From assembly GCA_019155205.2 (NCBI GenBank), contig JAHNZQ020000308.1, positions 5,761,841-5,825,840 on the forward strand: 64,000 bases of DNA. The letters are read 5' to 3'. The DNA is from Gracilaria vermiculophylla. Taxonomy: Eukaryota; Rhodophyta; Florideophyceae; Gracilariales; Gracilariaceae. The notes beneath the pieces were generated by a model. That model searched no databases, was not told where the DNA came from, and saw only the letters and a list, made by a program, of their open reading frames with translations. Below, piece by piece: positions 55,687 through 64,000 of this stretch (within the stretch, counting starts at the first letter, position 1; every line of letters starts with the position of its first letter). The position numbers and the translations under genes were made by a program.

Positions 55687-55893
55687 TGTGACAAATAGAA
55701 GTCAAAGCTCTAATTAAGAGTGGTGCTCAAATTTAGCGCACCGTGGTCGGCAATATATCTTGGGCTAATTTGATGGAGTCAAATTAGAAAGTCGAGAAAA
55801 TAAAAGGCACCCGATCGGAGAATGACCGGGGGAGGGGAAGAAAAACTTCCCAGGGTGCCAGTCTTTGTCTCAGGGAGAGCGCGATTTGGCACA
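55687..55893 (+). repeat. 3' LTR of gypsy E
   Basis: 207 bp, same length as the 5' LTR. Confidence 0.92.
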
Positions 55894-57144
55894 GCCTGAA
55901 ACGTGTTCAGATAGACGCTCTATGAGAAAGACAAACTGAGCACCACAAAAGGACTCGAATTTAGGAAGCGGAAGAACTATTCTTCTTCGCGCTCGACGTT
56001 GAGAATATATCTCGAAGCGTGGGTAAAGTGTGGCCTTAAGTAAGCGATGGCGGAGCTACATACAACCTGTCTAATCTAAACCTCTACTTCACCCAGATAT
56101 TTTACACTAGTAAATAGAATTGCCACGTCGCACTGCACGGCGAACATACCTTAGCACAATGCAGTTTAGAAAGGTTTCATTTCATGTCCATTTTGCTATT
56201 TTTATGAAAACATTTAGGACACATGTCGATGCTAGCAAGAACGAGGTCACAACCTCAAGCGAGAGTTTGTCTGCAGTCACATTCACTGGGGTTTTTAGTA
56301 ATTTCATTTTTAAAGTCTTAAATTTAAATCGTGTTCGTTTATGCGAGTTGGGATCTACGTTCTTGGCATCATACCGACAGTCAAAGGAGAGCGTACTTCA
56401 GAGATTCTTGCCAAGATTCAGTACTCGAACGCTCTAATGAGCATCAATCGAATATAAAATATCGAGAATCTTGTCAAATCCTGCTCCACTTCCGCTGCTT
56501 TAAAAATTTTGGAGTACGTTCTTAGAATAAAAGAAGATTAATCGAAAGGAGAAAATGATGAAGGGAAAATAGATGTTTAAAAAGACGTAAAAAACGGAAC
56601 AGACGAAGAAATGGGAAACGATGAAGGCGTAGATTGTTTCAAAGAAGGCGAAGATGAAGATAATGATGAAGATGATACACACGATAGGAATGACACAGGC
56701 GAGCTTGGGGGCATCGTCGGGGATCCTGACCATGGTCAGACTGTGAGCGAGAGCTGCATGAATTACCCTTTGTTTCGTTCAGATTAAATTGTAGTTCTTC
56801 ATCTGAACGGGACTGTTATGTGGCAGCAGGCGCCTTCGGCAAATGAAGTTGAGTGTACGTTTAATAATTAAATCAAAGATAGAACGTGTACAGATTTACT
56901 TTTTATGTTTTCTATTGTTACCTTAAAGGCTTGGAACTATTGTCATGAAGCTGTTGATAATCGTGGTTTACTGATTCAATCCTCAATTATTGTAAATGTT
57001 TTTGGAACCGCGGAGCATTGGTAGGAAAATATTCCTGAATAGATACACCTCCCGCAAAACCGGTGCTGCCCTGAAGCTCTGCTACCCGAAGTCTGATCTC
57101 CTCATTGCCGGGCTTCGAAATCATGCCAGGCTGAAAATTCAAAT
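55894..57144. other. Intergenic, weak ORFs
   Basis: Overlapping ORFs at 56120-56437 (plus) and 56500-56733 (minus, hydrophobic low complexity). Minus 56987-57190 has a protein-like stretch (KPGNEEIRLRVAELQGSTGF) of unknown family. Confidence 0.35.
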
Positions 57145-57225
57145 TGTTGGTAAACATATGAGGCATATGCGCTATGCTCTCTTGTGACAAACTGCGTACA
57201 GCTTACTCCTTGAACTTTCAACCCA
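57145..57225 (-). mobile_element. Solo LTR related to the TRIM
   Basis: 81 bp, TGTTGGTAAACATATGA...TTCAACCCA, aligning over its length with the TRIM LTRs at 35635 and 35866 (same length). It is not followed by the GGTTAT primer site. No TSD found. Confidence 0.7.
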
Positions 57226-58556
57226 TATTTCATTGTACAAAGCGCGATGAAACAGTGTACATATCTTTATTCGAAAATAAACGTATTGGAATGTTTGAGC
57301 ATGGCGAAGCTGAGAAATGGAAGAACATATCTCCCAATGAACTACTCCACAGGTTAAAGGAAGTCATACCAGGAGCACTAGCACGGCTTTTAACTCTATT
57401 TAAATAAATATTTGTGCATATAATGAGCACCATAGCCAACAAGACAATAAACGGTCACAAAATTATGCATCTGTTAACTCAGTTATAACTCCGTTTGTAG
57501 CGCCGAAGCCCACCAATATTCTTATAAGCGACTCAAAAATCATATAAAGGGCACACTACCATAAAGGTTCCAGATGAATACGGCCCGCATTGATTTCTGA
57601 CCGAATTCAAAACAAAATCCGAGTTTTCTGGAATGCCGATAACAGTCAAATGTCACTAACGGCCGCTCTATGACTTCTTTTATGCTGATACGAGAAACTG
57701 GAAACCCACCTGCAACCAGTAAAATGTTTACATGTTGCGAACCCCGGTTTCCGTTTTTCGTTTCCGTCTGCAGCCATGAGATTTTCGCAGTCATGTTTCC
57801 AACAATCGATCTCATCAGCACACTCCTTGTTGAGTAAAACCCTTTCGATCAACGTCTTGTTGCAGAAAATGAAAGATACCGTAGCCCATGCCATGCGTTC
57901 TAATGCATCACAAGCAACGGATCCGCGACGTTCACATGCAGCAACACCGTCTCACAGCCAACAAGATGAGATTCAACCTTATCACTTTAACCCGCCTTCA
58001 ACAGTAGAAGAAGCACAAACATGAATCAGAACTGCCGCCTTGGACAATCAAAGATGCAAAAGTATTTTGCGACATTTCAAAAGGTTTGGCGCCCATAATG
58101 CTCTTCTACCTACCAAACAGCTTTTGGTTGCGCTAAAAATGGTTCAACGGAGAATATCATGGGAACAGATTACTTCGCATCTGAAAAACCCTCAATGTGT
58201 AAATGCCGATACTAAATGGGCTCAGCAAAAGAAACCAACAACTGCATGAATAACTCGCAAGTCAAACGGTATGGAAGATATTGAATACATAAGAGATGAC
58301 ACACCGGGTATTAATCAGGGAATAGTTTTGGCTGCGACATTAGAAATACTATCAGAACAACATCGTATGGCTTAAAGAATAGAATTGAAAGACGGTCTGT
58401 GTTTGAAGCTGGTGACAACTTTGGTTTGTTGCATATGCTTAATGGTGTTCGTTTAAAGGCTACACGGGAAAACCTCATGCACTCAGGTATAAGGAACAAC
58501 TTGATCAGCAATTCGAAGACCCCTGGTCTGGACCGATTGACTCGTTTCATAATGAT
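57226..58556. other. Intergenic, unrecognised ORFs
   Basis: A plus ORF at 57174-57407 ends in RLKEVIPGALARLLTLFK, and two overlapping minus ORFs lie at 57540-57894. None is recognised. Confidence 0.3.
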
Positions 58557-58760
58557 TTGGAATTTCAACCAGCGGCTAACACAGTGTTAGCTGGTGGAAT
58601 CACGCGAGACGATATCAGTTTTATTGATCCAGCACATCATCCACAAGTCCGAGATGGGGGTGTGCTGAAACGAAAATTTGGGGAGTTTAAGAGTCTTTAC
58701 GGTACATTCGTGGCTCGCTTTGAAGGTTCTGGACAGTGAGACCCGGATGCGTACAAGTTT
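58557..58760 (+). pseudogene. Possible SANT/Myb-like transposon protein fragment
   Basis: The frame reads DDISFIDPAHHPQVRDGG, then LKRKFGEFKSLYGTFVARFE, a stop, then DPDAY. The spacing of K-F, h-x-L-Y and F-x-x-SGQ resembles the third helix region of SANT-like proteins linked to transposons. A short piece only, so the assignment is tentative. Confidence 0.3.
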
Positions 58761-58810
58761 TAGTGCCAAAGTTAAGTCTCAAATTATCTATGCTTATTGT
58801 TACTTACATT

Positions 58811-59548
58811 TTAATCCAGTATTGCAACCATTAGCGAATCGGGCGTTGAGTAGCGATGTGCAGCGAGAAAAAGGCGTCGGTGATGGTATATCTCCAATAT
58901 ACAATCACAGACGCCTTCTTCCCGGATGTAGGCAACTTTCAAGGTGACCGGGACAGAAATGTGCTCCATGTTGATAAACAAGACGGCTTTGCTTGCGTTT
59001 GACATCTGGGGAAAGCGTTTGTAATCCAATTCGCGAGCGTACGCATTGCCACCGAAAATGATGAAATATGTGCGGAAGGCGCTACCGCGAGACTCGAGGT
59101 CGTCGTATTCGATGCAGCCCATGTGCGGGTGAGTGACGTACGGCAGACTCTCAAATTAAATGCTGGTGACAGACACGCGCCTCTTGGGGGTGTAAAATAC
59201 GTGGCTCAGGTGACCACCACTGGGCACCTCCTGCCCCATGATGCAGTCATGCGGGTTGAACAGTGTCGTGTATGAGGTGAAATTGGCCACCGATACGGAG
59301 TATGGCTGCAAATTGACGGCCAAGAGACTGGGGTCAAGGTAGAAGGCAGCCAGAGCGCAATCTCTGCACATGTGCTGGACCTGGGGAACAACATGCTTGC
59401 CGCAATAGTAACGCTCACCGGGGCAGCCCTGGGAGTATTTATTGATGAAGACAGTGCGTAGATAGTAGAGGACGACGGCGGACGTAACGTTTTCGGGGGC
59501 AATGGGTTCCAGGATGCGCCGCTTGCCTGACTTTTTCTGTTGCAGCAA
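58811..59548 (-). pseudogene. Unrecognised ORF with one in-frame stop
   Basis: One minus frame from ATG 59548 to TAG 58811 (about 245 codons), broken only by TAA at 59156. The frame is also open upstream to about 59630. N-terminal half: SAVVLYYLRTVFINKYSQG, then C-P-x5-YC...MCRDCALAAF, a possible metal-binding Cys set. C-terminal half: MGCIEYDDLESRGSAFRTYF and FGGNAYARELDYKR. It is GC-richer than its surroundings, which supports past coding. No family is recognised. The last 35 codons run through a large hairpin. Confidence 0.45.
58871..58917. repeat. Large imperfect hairpin, 21-bp stem, 5-nt loop
   Basis: Left arm 58871-58891 begins AAGGCGTC, right arm 58897-58917 ends GACGCCTT. 19 of 21 positions pair, loop CTCCA. 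Confidence 0.85.
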
Positions 59549-59730
59549 GCGATGAGTTTGTGCGGCTTGCTGGCTGAGCGGAGTGTTGTCGGTGAGCGGC
59601 TTGGGGCGCGAAGTGACCAGGTGTGGTATAAATTATTTTTGTAATGTGTTAACGTGGCCATTTATCCACGTGTCTATGTCCGTCCGCATGAAAGAGAGAA
59701 ACAATCCTGAGAGAGAATCCCCGCCAAGCG

Positions 59731-59836
59731 AACAGACACAATCACAAATAATTAGCAAACAACAGACACAATCACAAATAATTAGCAAACAACAGACACA
59801 ATCACAAACAACTAGCAAACAACAGATACAATCATT
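59731..59836. repeat. 30-bp minisatellite, about 3.5 copies
   Basis: The unit starts AACAGACACAATCAC at 59731, 59761 and 59791, with a partial unit at 59821. On the plus strand it encodes QTQSQIISKQ repeats in an otherwise unsupported ORF (59583-59963). Confidence 0.9.
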
Positions 59837-59929
59837 CAGACACATTCCGTCTACCAAGAATCACCCACAGAGAGAAAATAAATTTCCTCTCCCGGTTACT
59901 CAACAAACAACAGAAAAACTCAAAAACTA

Positions 59930-60150
59930 TCGAAAACTCCTGATACTGCCCGAAAAACAGTAGAAAAATAATTTTCCCGTCGATCAATAGCTATGGGATC
60001 ATCAATAAAAAGAAAATTAGATTTATTTTCTTGATTATCATGAAACATAAGAGAACATCTAAAAATTTCGAAATTTTATGATACTGCTCGAAATTTGTAG
60101 CAAAACAAAAAACCCGCGACTAAATAACCGTGGGCTTCATCAACAGGGAT
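59930..60150. repeat. Imperfect direct repeat, period about 140 bp
   Basis: TCGAAAACTCCTGATACTGC (59930) recurs as TCGAAATTTTATGATACTGC (60068). Both are followed by A-rich DNA and a CCCG-CGA block (59969, 60114). Confidence 0.4.
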
Positions 60151-63100
60151 CTCTCACTGAAAGAATCCGTTAGCCAGTTAAAACTACCCGGTTGGCACCG
60201 CGACAAGGTGGAAATGAGATTCAAATCGACCATATAGAGGCGTCTTGAATTTCCTACTCGGAAATATAGTTTTCTACGCCTTCGCTCGGTAGTAAAACAT
60301 TATTTTCTGAGAGGATCTATTCATTCTTCATAGGTATATATGTTATTTGCTTTGTTTAACTCTTGGTCTCTTTCCTTTTTGCGGCAGGAAACTGCTGGGA
60401 GTTTAGACGAATATTGTTGGATTGTGAATTATTTGTATGGAAGCAATAGTAAAAATTATCGTTGCTTACAAAGAATGGCGATAAAAAGAAATGAAGGATA
60501 CCTAATCACAAAGTGTTTCTAGCAGTGGCTTTTTTCTCAACCTACTGTTTCATTTTTACAATGGTGCGCAAAACAGCTTTTCTGATGCGATCAATATCAA
60601 CGTGTTTGATTTCAATCTTTGAGATAGGAAGAGCTCAAGTCCATGGAGTGGTGTGATTTTCACGGTAGTCGAGGGTTTTGTCTGGTACAAAAGACTTCTC
60701 TCATGAGGCAGCCGGAAGCCGTAGGTATAGGCCAGGGTGGAGCCAGATTTTGTTGGTGATAGTTTCCGTTTCATATCTTGCGATCATGAAAGCTTCGATG
60801 CGGCCATGCGCATCAGAAACAGGTACGGCAACTCCTGGAAAGCATAGAAGAAGATCAAATAGTAATAAAGATGGTAAACAACTTTCGTTATCCATAGTGT
60901 TTTTTATAAACTTCGTAGCAGGACTTCATGCAATTTGGGTATTCATGGTGAGTCACTCGTGGCGTATACTGTTGTGGATTATTTGAGAGTTTTCGTGATA
61001 CTTTTTATCAGAACCTAGCATGGTTTGGCGTTTGAAACCTTAAAGCTTGGAGGTGATAAGAATTTCATTAATCAGTGTGTTCTCTATCTAAGAGGGGTAA
61101 AACCAGAGCCTTTTTCACATCTTATGAAGTCCAAAACACCAGTATAAGTGGTAACCCAGCATTCGAGAAATGCTTCCCAAACTGCATGCCAAGACTTTCC
61201 ATTGGTGAACGTGGTAGCGCATAAGGGTCTTGATAGCTGGAAGACATGAGAGGTGGCTTAACGATCGTGAATCATAAGGTCAAATAAAAAATTTCTGTTG
61301 AAGAATAGCCCATCCGGGAGATATACTTAAAAGCTTTTGCGCTTTGTCGTTAATTATTGAAACTTCTGGCAAGCCTTAGCGATAAACTTTAAATTTTATT
61401 GGGTATCGTGATTTGCGCCTTCGTGTTTTGTTGGTTTGATTAGGTTCTAAAGCATGGGGTGTAAAGTTCATAAAATTGTAAATGCCTCTTCCTGAATTTT
61501 GCTTAACTTAACCTTTCGTCGAAGAATTTATATCATACGAGGGAGAGGTTACCATACGTGCATATATTGGGCATTTGTCAAAATCGTGTACAGGCCTGGT
61601 GGATGATAACATTGTTAACACAAATCCTTTTGTGATCGTTAATGAAAAGCTTCGAAAGAAATGGGATATTTGCGTCGATAATAGTGATTAAGACCTTGTG
61701 AGAGTGTGGCAGTGAGCAGTAGCCGTAAATGCGTCGATTTCATGAGACATTCTTGGGGAGGCCTTACATATACATCGCTGTTTTTGTCTCCCGTCTGGAG
61801 AAAGGATGCTTTAGTATCTGCTTTGAAAACTGTAGAGCTGCAGGGAGATGCAACGGATTCAAGTATTCGAGGCCCAGTAGGTGATCATGTCGCACAGGCT
61901 TCACTTAGAAGACCTTTCGTATAATCTTCATTTCCGTACTGAGCAATGCGAGGTTTTAATTCTATAGAGCGGTCTTCATTTTTCTTTAGCTTATACAATA
62001 TATTACTGCTGATAATATTTTGAGACAGAAGGAATTTTGTTGTGTGGTACAGGATGCACAGTCTTCAGAAATGTTCCTTCTTCTTGTTCGTATGCACTGA
62101 TTAGAGGGTATTGATCTCGACTTTGTGCATGATGCTTCAGAATTGATTTGTTCCCGAAGTGGTCTGGCATCGATGAGAGCATTTCGTTCTCTGTGCTAAT
62201 AAGGTACAACCCTGGTGAACGCGCAATTGAATTGGCCTAGAACCTTCACTGTTCTTTTGTCATGTCAAGACATTGTTTGTCACCATCGTCACAGAGTATG
62301 TTTTGAAGACCATTATCGTCTTCGGAGAGAAAATTACCGACAAACGCCTGATCTTCAATCTATTGGAGTTCAGAGGGGCAAGGGAAGGTTGGAGGGATAT
62401 TAAAAATGGTCGCCAGCTCTACCTTGGATTTACTTCGAGGTGCCTCGACCACGACTTATAAAGTGGTTCAGTCACACCGACTAGGTTGCATCAGAAGTTA
62501 CACTACAAAGGCGAGACCCTCATTACTACCAATCATATTGCAGCATGACATAAATGTACTAGCCACAATTCAATAATGCTTACAACAGCAAGGCACAACA
62601 AGGCATGACAGTTCCGTACACTCACGAGACCATGACAATGCACAAATTCACTCAACCACCTTACACTCTCTGTATTCCAACACCACTCGTGTCCATACAG
62701 CAATGTGTGTGTATAGTTACCATGACGAGGCACATTACACCAGACCATATCTGGTGTACACTAAGCTGAGTATGCAATGTGTACACCTGGAAACCATATG
62801 GTAGTGAACAACGTGCCGAATAGTACAGCTGCACACGTGTACCACACAGAGTCAACATTCAACACAGCCAATGGTGCCCGGAACATTTAGTTGTCAGTGA
62901 CAGCACAGTCACTTTATCCAACACAATCTTTCAAAATACAGAGACTCTATTTTCGACGCATGGAACAACGTTGGAGGACCTTATTGGAAGATCAGCGTCA
63001 GCAGCGTCTGTTTTGCAGGGGCCTGCCGAGGTATTATGGCCAACTTCAGTGACTTCATTAGAGCTCTGGAGGTCTTAACTAATGCTAGCAGATACCGCAA

Positions 63101-63180
63101 CCGTGCTAGCTGACCATTTATGTATGATTTTAGTCGTTGATTCCATACTATTTTTTACCATTTGAGCGAAACTGTCTTGC
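60151..63180. other. Long stretch without a supportable gene
   Basis: Many ORFs of 60-100 codons on both strands, none with a motif. An ORF at 60678-60986 has one hydrophobic segment near its end. No RNA gene or transposon end was recognised. Confidence 0.4.
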
Positions 63181-64000
63181 CGCACAGGCGTCCGGATGTC
63201 TTCAAAAGCAACGCTAATTTTTCCCCCTCATTTATCTGGTACAGGCATAGAATGTGCTTCATGGTTAACAGAAGTGACTTTTTTTGGGTGCGGACGATGT
63301 TCTTTTCTTTTCATGATCTCCTTTTCTGTATACTTCAACAAGATCGCCAACCGGAAGTGGAACTTAGGTGACTGCCTTTGACCATAGAATGAGACCAAGC
63401 TTGTAACATATCTGAAACTGGTTGCGTGCATCACGAACACTGTCAGGGACTACAATATGGATGGCCTTAGTGTCAATGCTTTCAGAAAAACCTTTTGCTA
63501 ACTCAAAGGCAGACATAATTTCGTTACCGTTAAGATCGTTGGACGAGGAAACAGACTAGTATCTTGTACGTTTCTGTTCGAAGTCTGTACAAACAGCTTT
63601 TTCGAAAAGAAGAAAAATGCTGCAAATAATAATATGTTTAGACTCTGTGGCATTCTTAAAGTGCCGGACAGGTGGGACTGGAAAGAGCGGGATTCTCAGT
63701 TTCTTGGAATAGTTGTTGAAATCGATGAGAAAGGAATCTGTGTCCGCACGAATAGAGTCTTTGTGCCAAAATTTAGAGACCCAGCAAGCTTCGAAGGCGA
63801 CAATCGCATCTTTCAGAGTAGCCGTAGTGAAAATATGAGCCGCTGAACATCTAGAGACATGGACCATATAGTGTGTAAGGCGAATCTCATCAAGATAGAG
63901 GTGATCAATGCAGAGAACGTCATGGAGTTCTTTAGACAGGGTACTTATAGACGCCTTGCGATTGGGCTATGGAACCGCAGTGGCGCGACACTCCGTGCAG
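63181..64000 (-). pseudogene. Retroelement integrase fragment at the window edge
   Basis: The minus frame continues beyond the right edge. It reads CTECRATA (zinc-binding Cys pair), CIDHLYLDEIRL (first Asp), a core ending IRADTDSFL (second Asp), then PPVRHFKNATESKH (candidate Glu). After stops and frame changes the C-terminal part follows with LPVGDLVEVYRKGDHEKKR. The R-H-x-KN-x-x-E-x-KH block and the later VGD-hVEVY strand are familiar from one copia-like Pol group. It is probably the same type as the RNase H piece at 48228. Stops at 63949 and near 63556 show decay. Confidence 0.6.

Larger units (their letters stand above)
51073..55893 (+). mobile_element. Gypsy family E, 4.8-kb chromodomain element
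   Basis: Two LTRs of 207 bp each, TGTGACAA...GGCACA, flanked by GCCAG and GCCTG (5-bp TSD with one change). I count about 13 differences between the LTRs, roughly 6 percent, so the insertion is not recent. Internal order gag, protease, RT, RNase H, integrase, chromodomain-like tail. No primer-binding site or polypurine tract of standard form was recognised. The pol frame has several stops. Confidence 0.9.

Noticed and set aside
59206..59661. 151-aa minus-strand ORF
   Set aside because: Ser/Pro/Thr-rich shadow in another frame of the better-supported frame 58811-59548.

Overview
The window is nuclear DNA of a eukaryote, not a prokaryote. The two intact genes have no introns, sit about 90 bp behind a TATTTAAR box, and encode proteins with membrane-anchor or secretory N-termini. 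The rest is dominated by LTR retrotransposons and DNA transposons, and there is a 100-N scaffold gap. Compact intronless genes in a transposon-rich background fit a multicellular red alga (Florideophyceae) best. An oomycete-like protist is not excluded, because some gypsy and piggyBac relatives are typical there. The species call is inference only. Host genes: a PI-PLC X-domain protein with an N-terminal membrane anchor (2898-4295) and a secreted subtilisin-like protease (41149-42354) are intact. A possible RRM-like protein lies at the left edge. A decayed pair of small, possibly secreted, Cys-containing peptides (43763-44323) and an unrecognised decayed ORF of about 245 codons with a large hairpin (58811-59548) look like lost or dying genes. 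Nest 1 (5264-17015): a dead piggyBac-like element was hit by a solo gypsy LTR (TSD GTGAT). A 9.1-kb chromodomain-carrying gypsy element in minus orientation (6346-15433, TSD ACAGT) then landed exactly at the edge of that solo LTR. A third, truncated LTR of the same family cuts the piggyBac 3' part. Nest 2 (18575-33047): a copia element in minus orientation received a 6.9-kb Harbinger-like element (22765-29649, TSD AAT) in its 5' untranslated region and a second piggyBac-like element (30028-32914, TSD TA) in its 5' LTR. The Harbinger element carries a decayed alpha-tubulin copy and other unrecognised cargo between its transposase and Myb/SANT-like genes. The copia LTR holds perfect heat-shock-element arrays and the element uses an internal tRNA-iMet primer site. 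Other elements: two copies of a non-autonomous Tc1/mariner-like element with IR/DR ends (17719-18569, 38737-40022), a 311-bp TRIM with 81-bp LTRs (35635-35945) plus a related solo LTR (57145-57225), a second chromodomain gypsy element (51073-55893, two 207-bp LTRs), and fragments of a third retroelement type (RNase H at 48228-48585, integrase at 63181-64000). Every transposon coding region that I could read carries stops, frameshifts or lost catalytic residues, so none appears autonomous. The remaining stretches are AT-rich and contain nothing that I can support.
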